A stretch of DNA of 64,000 nt from Trifolium pratense (GCF_020283565.1 NC_060062.1:51916439-51980438); one strand, 5' to 3'. Numbered from the stretch's first letter, positions 24,657 to 35,899 are shown. Numbers and translations are program-made. The notes: generated from the letters alone by a model not told the origin.

Positions 24657-26269
24657 TCACACCCATTTCACTACATTCTTTCCCTCTCCCTGCGTATTAC
24701 TCTCTCTCTCTCGGTCAGTACTCCCCTGTTCTCACTTCTCCAACCTTTCCTTCTTCCATTTTTTTTAATTTTTTCAAATCACCAAATTTCAATTAGAAAC
24801 CAAACAACCTTGAAGATACTTGCTCCTTCCAAAGTAAAGCTTTAACAAATGTGATTGGGTATAATTTTGGGGCTAGGGTTAATGATCTAAGGGTGGAGAT
24901 GAGTACCCGTTCCTTAAAAATTGCTTATTGAGACTCTTTCAGGTAAATATATCATCTATAACTCAACAATTATCTTTGGGTATATGTAATTTGATTTAGA
25001 AAATTAATGTTAGAGATTAGAGTAGATATTTGGGAAATTTATGGTTCCATATGCTTAGTTTAAACTCTAGAATGATTTTCTAAATTTTAATAAACATGAT
25101 TGATGTTCAGATTCAACCGTTGCTGCTTCATCTGCTTCTCCCGGAGTCGTTGGAGAGCAACATTAGCCGGTCTTCATAGTTGTGAGTTGATGACAATGAT
25201 TATCACTTATTTTAACTACCGTTATAAATTATATGTTACTAATTTTCTATGTTAATATTGATTATAAATATTTTTATTGGGAAACACGCCTTTGAAACCG
25301 TTTTCGTCATCCTTATTTGTTTACATATGGACTCTAGTTTGATTTCTTATGATATATAAAGTAGCGGATTGAAAATTATGGTTTGATTGTGTTTAATTTT
25401 ACATAAGTTTGGAAATGTTGTTAAAACATGGTTTTAGTGGAATGTATTTTGAATTCACGGTTTTGACCATTTAGCCGTTAACGAGAATAACGATCTAGGT
25501 GCACCTAGTTATATGATATCAAGGAGAAAAGGGCTATCCATTAGATGGAGCCGCCCCTAAGTGAAAAGCCGCTCTTAGGAGTAAAGGGCTATCAACGAGA
25601 TGGAGCTGTCTCTTGATTCTTTCGTAACGAATTATTTTATTTGATTGAATTTCTATATTTTTTTCTTATTTCAATTTTTAAACTCTATAACGAATTGAAT
25701 CGAATATTATTTATATTACATAGTTACTACTATACAATAATTATTACAAGCTTCTAAAAATCAAACGCTCGTGTCTTTGTGTGTTTCCCATCTAGTTGGT
25801 AGTGGTTGTTATGTCTCAATAAGTCTTTGTGACTTACCCCTTCTTCTTACACTTTTTTCAGATTCCCAGTCAGCTGAGTAGCAAGTTTTTAGCACATTCA
25901 AAGCTTCATCAGTCTCACTCTTTTGGTAGACCTCCTTATGGAAGGCTAAATTGTATATGTATCTTTTGGTTTGATCGAATATCAGCAGCTATTTTGAGTC
26001 TAGGAATATTTCATTTTGGGATGTATAAAGTTAAGAATGTAAATGTTGAAACTTTGTCTAGTGATGTATATGCTGCAAACAGGGTTTATTTTGATTTGGA
26101 AACATTGAAAATACAGATGTGATTTTGTCGAAATTTCAGTAAATATTATCTTTGAAGTAAATGGTCATTTTGGAAATCTTATATTTATTGTTAAATTCGG
26201 TCATTAGGCTTGCCGGACTAGTATTAGTTCGCGCGCCGGTCACGAATTGTGTTGGGTCGTGACAGCTTC
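24640..26269 (+). mobile_element. Gypsy-type LTR (probably solo) in an intron of the RS-rich pseudogene
   Basis: The right end reads GGGTCGTGACA (about 26,259-26,269), an LTR terminus whose usual partner is TGTCACGACCC. The interior has the CT-rich early part (24,665-24,760) and later GC-richer part expected of a Tekay-like LTR, and no coding domains. I cannot find a clean left terminus, so it may be truncated. The left boundary is a guess. Confidence 0.45.
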
Positions 26270-27622
26270 CAATACCTAATACTACATAGCTAATACTTAA
26301 TCATTTGTGTGTAAAGAAGATAGAAAATTAGAAGGATCAGGAAATTACCTTCAGCAGGCAGATCGTCTTCACGAAGAATTTTGGTTGCAATCTCATCAAA
26401 CAATTAATCAGTAACCTAAGGAAGAGGCTATAAAATTAGAACTGTAATATATCTTTTTCTGCTAGACAGTATACAAATGTTAATCATGAATTGTTGCGTC
26501 TTATTTGATGTCTTTTTTTTCCACCAAAATAAAAAAGGTGTTAATTAAGACAACGGTTTATGTTTCAAACAATGCTTACCTTCAAAAGTTTTTTTTTTAA
26601 TTTCTTGGTTGATTTCTGCAGTTCTATCAACTTCGACCTGATCATACATTATATGTCATATCAAATCTGGAAGTGGATGAAGGACATTCAATAACAAATG
26701 AAGCATGTATGTGAGTGTGTGTGTAGAGAGAGAGAGGGAGAGAGAGAATTTATTTTTATGGAAAGAAATAGTAAAGTAAACCTCTTCGTCCTCAGCTGAT
26801 CTAGACGAATCAATACTTCTACTATCTGTCTCATCATCAGCCTTCACATGTGATTTATCAATGCCATCACGCACAAGTGTTTGTTCAACTTTTGGATGAT
26901 CCGTTGAAGGAGCGGCAATGACTGTTTTCTTTATTTCCTCTCTAAGCCAGTTAGGGAATGGTGCCTGAAAAATAATTTCAAAATGAGGTTGGATGAATCA
27001 TATCTATCAAAGCACTAACCTTCAGAAAGTAATTACCTTCTTAGGGCGTTCAGGAACACCAGAAACGCCATATGTATCAGCAGAGAAAGCTGAAGTAGGA
27101 TGAATCGTAGCTACTGTACTAAGAGAATAGGGTGCACCATTTGGTGGAATTGTAGGAGGTTGACCAGGTCCAGGAAACCTTCCATATGGTGCTGCTACAT
27201 GACCAGGAGTGGTAATAGAAGGATTGTGCTGTTAAATTAACCAAGTGTCAGGTGTGTTAAAAGAAACATATTAGTTGACTAGAAAAAACAATGTGCTAAA
27301 ATTTATAACCTGTGGCCCTGACCCCTGAGGGAAGACTTGGAGGTATTGGTAGATAACCAACACCAGGTGCAACTGGAGCACCCCAGTTATTCATTGAAGA
27401 ACCGGAATCATGATGATTACAAGTTGATTGCATTTGCATGTCACCATCACGACTAAACCTAGGTGCAAAATCTAAAGGTTGATCAGCAACATTGATAGAT
27501 GAGTCAGAATGGTTGTGAGATGCAAAGGATGGTGCATGCATTGATGGATGTGCATGGTATTGTTCTTGAGATGAGGAACTTGGCAAAGGAAACATTGCAT
27601 ATGATTGTTGAACCTGATCAGC

Positions 27623-28488
27623 AGCCTCTTTACATGTAAGTCAATATTCAGAATAAGCATGGAAAAATAAACGAGCGACAACATAAATCACTGAAGTTCA
27701 AAATACAGCCTCCAAGTCCTAGAATTATATGCTCTCCAATGGCGTGCTTATATTCAAGAAAGCTTAGTTATCTTTATAAACCTTCTCTCATTGATAATTC
27801 TGACAAGTAGCAGTTTTATAATTCATCTTTAGAAAGAAAATATTTAACACGTGTCTACTAATCATAAGATACAAATTAAAGCAGCAGGATGGTCGAAAAC
27901 GGGTTTCTTCGCTAGCCAAAGTCTTCTGCAAATGCGTAAAGATGAATTAATTTTTGCAGGTAATGCAGTGTGGTGCTAAGAAATATATTGGCTCACACAA
28001 TCCCTATATCATATTACAATAAACAATGTACAGGAAACAATAAGATGGTCGACATAAACAAATAGTCAGGAACACCCTTATAAACAACTTGTTTGAAAGC
28101 TAGCTTAGTACCGGTTGCACATTGAAGTGAATAAAGAATTTTACTATTATAGCATGACGATTCATTAGCCTTGTTATTTTAAGGCACTTGAAAGATAGCA
28201 AAAAACACGCAACCATCCTTAAATTTGAACCACTTGTGTCTCAGCTCAACTAGCGCATAGATACAATTAGAAACAATTTTCTTGACAGGAATCATGTGGT
28301 TTTAAATATGGTTCTCAATATTTCTAAACAAAAAAAGTAGACTCTCTGTTAAAACAACTTCAGATATGCTTGTTTTGTATTACAAAGGCATGTCAACGGA
28401 CCCAGACCCACATGAGTAAGATATAAATGCGTTCTAGTTTTTCAATCTCACTTCCAGAATCCAGAGTTCCAGATACAGATGCTTTAAT
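27623..28488. other. Non-coding stretch between pseudogene and hAT MITE
   Basis: AT-rich, no ORF with protein-like composition and no terminal repeats recognised. It should be intron of the SEC31-like locus. Confidence 0.6.
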
Positions 28489-28933
28489 CAATGTTTTAAG
28501 AACCGGACCGGAGGTCGAACCGTTGTGACAACTGGTTCAAGGGTCAACCGGTCGGATCGGTTCAACCGTTATTGAACCGTTTATATTGAACCGTTCATAT
28601 AATTTTTTCACGTGTTTGAGTCTATGGTTGGAAAGGAAAGATTTTTGATTTTTTAACCTTTCAATTTCAATCCATCGTGTTGTCAAAATAAAAAACCTTT
28701 CAATCCATCGTTTTTTTTTATTAAAAAATCAGTTTTTTTTTTTTTTTTTTAAGTGAGAGAAAAACCGGCCGGTTTTTCCGGTTCACCGGTTTTCCCGGTT
28801 CACACCGGTTCACACCGGTTTTTGACCGGTTCCACTGACTAGCGGTTCTTGCTAGTCGTCCGGACCGCCGAGGGCACCGGTTCGTGGTCGAACCGGTCGG
28901 ACCGGCCGGTCCGGTTCGGTTTTTAAAACATTG
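28489..28933. mobile_element. hAT-type MITE, 445 bp, rich in CCGGTT motifs
   Basis: Ends CAATGTTTTAAGAACCGG and CCGGTTCGGTTTTTAAAACATTG (inverted), flanked by a perfect 8-bp duplication GCTTTAAT (28,481-28,488 and 28,934-28,941). Interior has many CCGGTT/AACCGG hexamers and a T-run at 28,733-28,750. It lies just below the SEC31 exon at 28,996. Confidence 0.9.
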
Positions 28934-28995
28934 GCTTTAATGGCAAAATTGATTGACAAAGAATTCAGAAAGACCTCCAAATTATATTTATGTAC

Positions 28996-30597
28996 CTTAA
29001 TATTGTATATGCCTATTTTTCCAAAGGAAGATGCTATTACTCCAGGTATCTTAAGAATACCAATGCACATCAAAGTTCCAGTTAGTTCCGGCTGGCAATT
29101 CATAGGCAATCTGTGCCCACCCCCAACCAAAAAAGAAAAATTGTCACTACTGGAAAAATGTCCTATAAATATGAAATCTAGCCAAATCTGGCAATTTTGA
29201 AATTCTTCATAAAAAAAAAAAAAGTGAAAGCGATAAAAGAAGGCCAAACACCACCTCTCCAGAAATAGTGTCCCAGCATACGGTTCGGCTATCTTTGCCA
29301 CAGGTAAGCAAATAAGAGCTATCATTGGGACACCATGACATTGCAATTACGCCTGATATCAGAGATTTAGACAATAAAATAAAGTCAGATAAACTTAAAA
29401 CAGTGATGGAGACTGTAGCTTCACAGTAAAAGCTAAAAGAACTATAAAATTAAGATCCACCCAGGAAGCCTATAAATCATTTAAAAACATGCTACTATCC
29501 ATCTTCACATTAATTTGACACGAACAATCAATAATATTGGAGTACATCATACTTGATCAAAAAGCAAGAGCCAGAAAATACAGCACTAATGGCTGACTTT
29601 ACCTCTAGTGTGCCCCAAAAACTCCTTTATCGGTGTCATTATATTCCTCATATCCCAAAGCTGCGCCAACATGCTCATATAAAGTCAATACACAAACACA
29701 TTACCTTTAAAATAAACAGACAATCCACAGAGACTATACCCTTATAGAAGGAGATCCGTCTTCATCTGATGCAACAAGTTGTGTAGCAACACAGGATTCC
29801 ACTGCAAAGCTGAGCACCGCCGTCTAACTGAGTCTGCAAAGCTGTCAGTTCAAATAGGACATACAAGGTTACAGTGAGTTCTTTTTGGAAATATAATATC
29901 AGGCTTTTTCAAAACCAAAAGGCAAGAGATGATCGAGTTACCTTATCACTGGCTTTTTCTTCTTTAGGTCCCAAACCACTAGAGAATAAAACCAAAATTT
30001 TAAAAAATAAACAAAAACATTATCATCCCAACGAACAATACCACAACGAGAACAAAATATAAAGGTTGAATTTAATCGCTTCCTCACTAGTGGTCCCATA
30101 TTATGAAGTGGATGCTAATATGTGTTGCACTTTACTATTCCAAGATAAGAATGAAACTTGAATCATAAACACTATATGTGTAAAAATATCAAATTATAGA
30201 GCCATATATTTGAAGATTAAGAGCATATTAATCCATCAAAAGAGGGGGTGACTAAACACCATAGAGGGAAAAAAATTCTTACCTTTAATGGTGGAAAATG
30301 TGTAGGCTCTGAAGGATTGGCCAAATCCCATATGCAAATTTCACCATCCTCAGCACCAGATGCAAGAAGATTGGGTTCAATTGTATTAAACTCAAGTCCA
30401 CGAACCTGAGATATAAGAATGTCGAAGATATGATTTCAATAGCAAACACTACATATATGCCAGAGAACAAAGAAGATGATAAAAACTTGCAGCAAGTAGG
30501 CTCACAAAAACAGAGAAGAACATACCGGTCCCTTATGCCTTACAAGGTGTCCAAGGAGAGAACTTTCATTTTCCTCCGAGCGGAGAAAATTTATCAG
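28996..30597 (-). pseudogene. SEC31: SEC31-like WD40 exon cluster with two frameshifts
   Basis: Pieces, 5' to 3': about 30,597-30,526 (SLLGHLVRHKGP); 30,405-30,283 ([20 protein letters not shown]); about 29,982-29,946 (VVWDLKKKKPV, partial); 29,838-29,740 (FADSVRRRCSALQWNP, then a one-base loss); 29,660-29,603 (LWDMRNIMTPIKEFLGHTR); 29,352-29,255 ([20 protein letters not shown]); 29,110-28,996 (IAYELPAGTNWNFDVHWY, then a frameshift to an immediate TAA, recovering as GKIGIYNIK). Splice sites flank most of them. Part of the 30.3-30.5 kb piece is duplicated at 35.4-35.6 kb. Confidence 0.85.
30365..30543. repeat. Local duplication, copy 1 (SEC31 exon edge and intron)
   Basis: About 178 bp nearly identical to 35,428-35,604, covering the 5' edge of the VRGLEF exon and the intron above it. 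The two copies are now separated by the hAT element. Confidence 0.85.
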
Positions 30598-31242
30598 AAA
30601 AACAAAATCATTAGAAAGAAATTGAGAAAATTGTATCATGCGACACTAAAATTAAAACATTGATCAATAAAGCTATGAGCCTACATACTGAATTATAATA
30701 TAGGTGTATTTTATCAACAACTTCAACCAACCAAAAGAAAAACATGAAGCTAGCAAAGAAGCTCAATAATTTGATTACTCAAACAGAAACTACTGTGTTG
30801 CTCCATTTTGATGACACCTGACAACCATTCTAGTACGGGAATTTAGTTTTGAGTTTCCCAACACATAGATTATGTATAAATGGCAGCCAAAATTATCCTT
30901 TACTTGCATCTAGGCATGGCAACAGAACCCGTACCCGCGGGTACCCGCCCGAACCCACCCCGAGTTTGACGGGGAAAAACCGATTTGACTGGGTTTGGGT
31001 TTTCCCCGATTTCAAAACATGGGGATGGGGCGGGTAACGGAGATATTGGTACCCACCCCGAACCCGTCCCCGAACCCGCCCGTTTATATAAAATTACTAT
31101 ATTACCCCTATTTATTTATAATGTCACAAATCATATAACTCATCTTCTTGCTTCCCAATTCCCACTTCACGTCTTTGCCACTTCCCACTTCCACCTAATT
31201 CTCTTTCTCACTTCCAATAATTTCACTTCCCAACAAGCAGTA

Positions 31243-32030
31243 ATGATTCCTTCTCTCTCAATTCCATTCCAAGCTTTTCAAGTTCTACACATCTTATATT
31301 GCTATGTTTCATTTTCTTATATATATTACCCCTTTAAGGCTTCGACTCCTTCATCTCCTTCAACGGAAAGTCCAGAACGAATTACAACCTTCAAGGCTTC
31401 AACTCCTCATCAGTATTCTTCTTATAGTAAGTTTTACTCTTCAATTTTTATTGTTTTTGCTTTAAAACCATAAATCCCTAAAGAAAAATTGAACTTTAAT
31501 CTTTCTATTCATCGTCTGAACTCTAAAATTAACCATTGTAACATAGATTGATACATTTGATTTTGTTTAATTTAGACCAAGTTCAAATTATTGAAACAAA
31601 AAGCCTCAATTTTTGGGGTTGTTAGTTGATTTTCTATCTTTGTGCGTGAAACAAAATAGCCCCAATTTTTGTTGTTGTTAGTTTTTTTTTTTATAAGCTT
31701 TGTTTTTTTGTTTTTTTTTTTATAAGCTTTTGATAAGCTTTGTTGTTGTTAGTTGATTTATGGGAAATGCTTAATGTTACGGGAAAGTGAAAACAAGAAA
31801 CACACAAATGATCTTGGCCCTATATTTTATCAAGGCACGGTCATGATTTCCGTTTTTCACACAACTGATATTTTTTTAGTTTGTTTAAAGCAGAGCACCT
31901 AGCCATTCTTGTTTTTCTTTCGTAATATATAGCAATTCCCTTGATTTATATATGTATGTGAAAACAAAAACACAATTTTTGTTGTAATTAGTTTTTTTTT
32001 TTTTTGGTAGAATGTTGTTATTTGTTGTTG

Positions 32031-32087
<57 letters not shown>

Positions 32088-32544
32088 GTGAAAACAAAAA
32101 CCCAATTTTTGTTGTTATTAATTTATTTTTTTTTGTAGAATGTTGTTATTAGTCTATGTTCCTTCATTGTGTATTTTTTAGTTTATTCAACCTCTATTTT
32201 GTTTTTCTTTTCAATTTCTCTTGAAAATTATAATTATTTGCTTTTATATTTGCTCTTTCTATATATATTATGAAATAACAAAAAGTTTTGTATTTGTTAA
32301 CAAATTATTATTTATATATTTGTAGGTAATATGAGTCCTAAATTAAGCAATGAGTATGCTACTTTACTCGATGAAATAGAGCCTGAGGATGAAGGTGAGA
32401 TTTTCCTTCCATTTATATATAAGAATTCTGGATTTTTTTAATAAATTTGTTTTTGCCTTTCAAAAAAAAATTATAACTTGTATTATTTATATAGGTGAAA
32501 TATTGACTAGTGGTGTTGCATCCTTCTTTGAAGATGGTGACTAG
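31243..32544 (+). CDS. Possible three-exon small gene inside the hAT element
   Basis: Exon 1 31,243-31,426 (ATG, MIPSLSIPFQAFQVLHILYC; donor GTAAGT), exon 2 32,326-32,394 (acceptor TGTAG; NMSPKLSNEYATLLDEIEPE; donor GTGAGA), exon 3 32,495-32,544 (acceptor ATATAG; GEILTSGVASFFEDGD, TAG). The three join in frame to give 100 residues. The N-terminal half is hydrophobic then Ser/Thr/Pro-rich; the C-terminal half is acidic. I recognise no family: it could be a remnant of transposase exons, a captured host fragment, or coincidence. The large second half of intron 1 is T-rich with an (AT)n tract, which would be unusual but possible for an intron. Confidence 0.4.
32033..32083. repeat. (AT)n microsatellite
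   Basis: About 50 bp of AT dinucleotides between two copies of a GTGAAAACAAAAACACAATTTTTGTTG-like segment (about 31,958-31,985 and 32,088-32,115), so it sits inside a small local duplication. Confidence 0.9.
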
Positions 32545-33008
32545 AATTTAGAGAAAGAGAAAGGAAGAAGACTACATTGATGTTGGCTATTTATCTACTT
32601 GAGTTAGGATTTTTAATGAACAATGGTTCTTAGTTATTTGTTTTTTTAGCAATTTCAGTGAACAATGATGTAGAACATTCTTGGTTATGTGGTTGTTTTG
32701 ATGGTATTTTGGAATATTGGTTTGTACCGGTACTATTTTATGGTTTTGATAATTTTGGTTTGATATTTTGGAATATCATTTCATTTGTATGTTTAATGCA
32801 TTGAAATTTTGGTTTGTACTTTATTATTTGAAATTTTTTGTATTGTATGTATGTCAGCGTTCGGGAAAATTTTGGGTTCGGGTAAGGTTCAGCAGGACAG
32901 GGCAAGGTTCGGGGATACCCGAACCCATTTGGGTATACCCGAACCCATTTGGGACGGGGTTTGGGTTCAATTTTTCATCCCCGCCGGGTAATGGGCGGGG
33001 AACGGGTA

Positions 33009-33714
33009 TGATACGATCATGAGTTCCCTAAACATGTGGAAGGAAACTTATAAAAAAATGCACAAAAAAAATATTTGGATGAAGATGCTTGAGCCCAACT
33101 TGAATTCCATTTCACATTATAAGAAGCATCTTTGGGCTGATTTATGGTCTAATAATATTGGACTAAATAGAAAACAATTAAGTCCAATTTTCTTAATTTT
33201 TATTGTAATTTTCGTTTTTGGTATTAGGAGGGTTTTTAGATGACCTTTAGTTGCTCCCTAGGCTCTCTAGATGCTTCCTAGTGGTGCACTAAGTCATTAT
33301 AGTGGCTAGTGGGAATTTATAAGCATGTTAGTGGAAATTTTCTAAGTCCTATGATGAATGTATGGTAGTGGACAATAAATCCTACTATGTAAGGATATGC
33401 TATAAATAGGACTATCATGTACTTTTCAAACAACTTGGAATATAATCTAATTTGAGAGTTTCTCTTGTGAGAACTTTTTCGTTGTTCTTGTGATAAGAAC
33501 ATTGTTCTTGAGATAAGAACTTTTTAGTGTTGGTTCTACCGGCAGGTCGCGGTTAGGGTCGCACTTTCTTTGATAACTTTGGTTCTACCGGCAGGTCGCG
33601 GTTAGGGTCAAGTTCCTCTATATCTTGATAACTTTGGTTCTACCGGCAGGTCGCGGTTAGGGTCAAGTTCCTCTTTTACCTGTTTTCAAGACGATCCTAA
33701 GCAGTCGCTTATCA
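33009..33714 (+). repeat. Left LTR of the short LTR element
   Basis: Contains a strong TATA box (TGCTATAAATAGG near 33,398-33,410), a putative transcription start downstream, and three spaced copies of a ~30-bp unit GGTTCTACCGGCAGGTCGCG (about 33,531-33,665). Ends in ...TTATCA immediately before the tRNA-Met primer site. Confidence 0.9.
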
Positions 33715-33716
33715 GT

Positions 33717-33728
33717 TGGTATCAGAGC
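33717..33728 (+). promoter_or_regulatory. Primer binding site for initiator tRNA-Met
   Basis: TGGTATCAGAGC is the standard plant LTR-retrotransposon primer site, matching the 3' end of initiator methionine tRNA. Confidence 0.9.
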
Positions 33729-33801
33729 TTCGGCTCTTGAAATCAGGTTTGATCTATCATTTTTTTTATCTTGTTAAAAAAAAAAGAGTTGAAAAAAAAA
33801 T

Positions 33802-34704
33802 ATGGAGGAAGAAAAACATGTCTCCATCAAACATTTGGAGAAGTTATTATTTCAAGAATTTCAAAAGCTTCATGAAAAGTTTGATCGCATAGAGAGGAAT
33901 TATAGAAAAAATTATAAAAAAAGAGACGGAGAAAAGAAGATAGAAGATAGAAGAATGAAAAGTGAGGGACAAACAAAAAAACATATTGCAAATTTTGATG
34001 TATTTTTGGGTAACTTCCAAAATAAAGAGATTGGTAGAGAGAAAAGAAAACAAGAGAGCAAGGAGAAACTTGAAAGTGAAGTGAAGGGAGAAGAGATTAT
34101 TGAAAAAGAAATTGAGAACATTTTTGTGGCTATCGAAAATGTCACCATTCCTAAGAGTGGGAAAGAAAAAGAAGAGATTATCGAAAAAGAAATTGATAGC
34201 GTTTTTGCGGTTACCGAAAATGTCATCATTCCTTTTAATAATGCTTCTTTTACTTCTTGTACTCTAGAGTCTTTATCTCAAGGAGAAGTTAGTGAAGAAG
34301 ATAGAAATCTTACTTTTGAGAGAAGTAAAGAAAATGAAGTAGAGAAGATGGAAAATTGTGAGAGAAAATATAATGATGTTATAGAAGTGGAGGAGAAAGA
34401 AAATATTGTGAGAAAAGAAGAAAAGAAAAATGAATGTGAAGCAAAGGAAATTTATGAGAGAAAAATAAATGAGGAGGTTGAAAAAGATGTCAACTTTGAG
34501 AAGATTGAAGAAAAAAAATTCAACTTGCAAAAAGAAAGGGAATATCCAAAAGAGAGAATTTTTTTTACTAATCCTTTAGTTATTTATGCAGGTTTGGATT
34601 TGAGGACAAATCCTCTTGAAGAGGGAGAGAATGATACGATCATGAGTTCCCTAAACATGTGGAAGGAAACTTATAAAAAAATGCACAAAAAAATATTTGG
34701 ATGA
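33802..34704 (+). CDS. Gag-like, Lys/Glu-rich protein of the short LTR element
   Basis: A 300-codon uninterrupted ORF begins with ATG at 33802 (MEEEKHVSIKHLEKLLFQEF), 74 bp after the primer site, and reads into the right LTR. The N-terminal ~60 residues look like an amphipathic helix or coiled coil (LLFQEFQKLHEKFDRIERNY). Much of the rest is highly charged, with a tandem repeat of about 30 residues (EEIIEKEIENIFVAIENV and EEIIEKEIDSVFAVTENV). No zinc knuckle and no enzymatic domain. Its position and intact state suggest a structural (gag-like) role, but no homology proves it. Ends TGA at 34,702-34,704. Confidence 0.6.
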   Translation: MEEEKHVSIKHLEKLLFQEFQKLHEKFDRIERNYRKNYKKRDGEKKIEDRRMKSEGQTKKHIANFDVFLGNFQNKEIGREKRKQESKEKLESEVKGEEIIEKEIENIFVAIENVTIPKSGKEKEEIIEKEIDSVFAVTENVIIPFNNASFTSCTLESLSQGEVSEEDRNLTFERSKENEVEKMENCERKYNDVIEVEEKENIVRKEEKKNECEAKEIYERKINEEVEKDVNFEKIEEKKFNLQKEREYPKERIFFTNPLVIYAGLDLRTNPLEEGENDTIMSSLNMWKETYKKMHKKIFG

Positions 34705-35336
34705 AGATGCTTGAGCCCAACTTGAATTCCATTTCACATTATAAGAAGCATCTTTGGGCTGATTTATGGTCTAATAATATTGGACTAAATAGAAAACAAT
34801 TAAGTCCAATTTTCTTAATTTTTATTGTAATTTTCGTTTTTGGTATTAGGAGGGTTTTTAGATGACCTTTAGTTGCTCCCTAGGCTCTCTAGATGCTTCC
34901 TAGTGGTGCACTAAGTCATTATAGTGGCTAGTGGGAATTTATAAGCATGTTAGTGGAAATTTTCTAAGTCCTATGATGAATGTATGGTAGTGGACAATAA
35001 ATCCTACTATGTAAGGATATGCTATAAATAGGACTATCATGTACTTTTCAAACAACTTGGAATATAATCTAATTTGAGAGTTTCTCTTGTGAGAACTTTT
35101 TCTTTGTTCTTGTGATAAGAACATTGTTCTTGAGATAAGAACTTTTTAGTGTTGGTTCTACCGGCAGGTCGCGGTTAGGGTCGCACTTTCTTTGATAACT
35201 TTGGTTCTACCGGCAGGTCGCGGTTAGGGTCAAGTTCCTCTATATCTTGATAACTTTGGTTCTACCGGCAGGTCGCGGTTAGGGTCAAGTTCCTCTTTTA
35301 CCTGTTTTCAAGACGATCCTAAGCAGTCGCTTATCA
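34632..35336 (+). repeat. Right LTR of the short LTR element
   Basis: Nearly identical to the left LTR, including the TATA box and the three ~30-bp repeats at about 35,154-35,288. The gag-like ORF terminates inside it (34,704). Confidence 0.9.
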
Positions 35337-35427
35337 GGGTATTTATCAATGATTCGGGTATGGGGAACGGGGAAGGTAAAAACCGTACCCGCGGGTACCC
35401 ATTGCCATGCCTACTTGCATCAAATCA

Positions 35428-35604
35428 CAAAAATTGGGTGCAATTGTATTAAACTCAAGTCCACAAACCTGAGATATAAGAATGTCGAAGATATGATTTC
35501 AATTGCAAACACTACATATATGCCAGAGAACAAAGAAGAAAATAAAAACTTGCAGCAAGTAGGCTCACAAAAACAGAGAAGAACATACCGGTCCCTTATG
35601 CAAT
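35428..35604. repeat. Local duplication, copy 2
   Basis: Copy of 30,365-30,543 with a handful of differences (for example CACAAACC for CACGAACC). The exon part is truncated, so it is not a functional exon. Confidence 0.85.
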
Positions 35605-35899
35605 ACAATAACGAGCAGAGAAAGTATATATTAAAATGAACCAAAATTCTCCAGACTTAAACCACCAAAGCATTTAGCACTACGTGAAAATTGTAACTGA
35701 ACTATATAAAACAAAATTTTCAGCAAATTCCAAGATCAATTCATAACGTCAGAAAAACATTTCTACTTATCCGAAATCGGAATTACTGATATATAATTAT
35801 ATCTCCAATCAATGCATTTCACAATCTATTAAACGAAATCATCAATTCTTAAGATGAAAAAAACAACGCGCAAGATTGAAAAAAATAAAATCAAATTAC

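Larger units (their letters stand above)
23420..27622 (-). pseudogene. Arginine/serine-rich nuclear-type protein gene, disrupted
   Basis: Six consistent minus-strand exons: 27,622-27,310 (QVQQSYAMFPLPSSSSQEQ); 27,228-27,037 (HNPSITTPGHVAAPYGRFPG); 26,964-26,782 (APFPNWLREEIKKTVIAAP to SAEDEE); 26,637-26,580 (VEVDRTAEINQEIKK); 26,415-26,349 (VTD-stop-LFDEIATKILR); 24,524 to about 23,420 (GHNVATSNHNAS, PGDVLGLGNYGSD, then K/E/R/S-rich and DRHKRRRSSSVSSRGR near the end). Gln/Pro-rich N-terminus, WLREEI motif, and RS-rich C-terminus suggest a nuclear RNA-processing protein, but I cannot name it. Breaks: an extra G near 27,325, TAA at 26,404-26,406, a mutated acceptor near 24,525, a frameshift near 23,900 and an LTR in one intron. 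It sits in the same orientation inside a SEC31 intron. Confidence 0.65.
33009..35336 (+). mobile_element. Short non-autonomous LTR retrotransposon (TRIM/LARD-like), young and complete
   Basis: Two direct repeats of 706 and 705 bp (33,009-33,714 and 34,632-35,336) start TGATACGATC and end GCTTATCA. The 5-bp target duplication GGGTA is present at 33,004-33,008 and 35,337-35,341. The primer site TGGTATCAGAGC (33,717-33,728), complementary to initiator tRNA-Met, follows the left LTR after two bases, and a purine tract GAAGAGGGAGAGAA precedes the right LTR. By eye the LTRs differ at only about two positions (an A-run length and G/T near 33,480). The 0.9-kb interior has only a gag-like ORF, no protease, RT or integrase, so it depends on another element. 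It inserted into the 3' subterminal part of the hAT element. Confidence 0.93.
30911..35413. mobile_element. hAT-superfamily element, 4.5 kb including a nested LTR element
   Basis: Termini TAGGCATGGCAA and TTGCCATGCCTA are a perfect 12-bp inverted pair, followed on both sides by the palindromic GTACCCGCGGGTAC. The flanks CTTGCATC at 30,903-30,910 and 35,414-35,421 are a perfect 8-bp target duplication. Subterminal GGGTACCCG/GAACCCA-type repeats occur at 30,930-31,080 and 32,860-33,008. Removing the inserted LTR element leaves about 2.17 kb, too short for a transposase, and I see no hATC or BED domain, so it is non-autonomous. It carries a possible small three-exon gene. Inserted in a SEC31 intron. 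Confidence 0.88.

Noticed and set aside
34273..34530. Minus-strand Phe-rich frame
   Set aside because: Antisense of the Lys/Glu-rich gag-like ORF.
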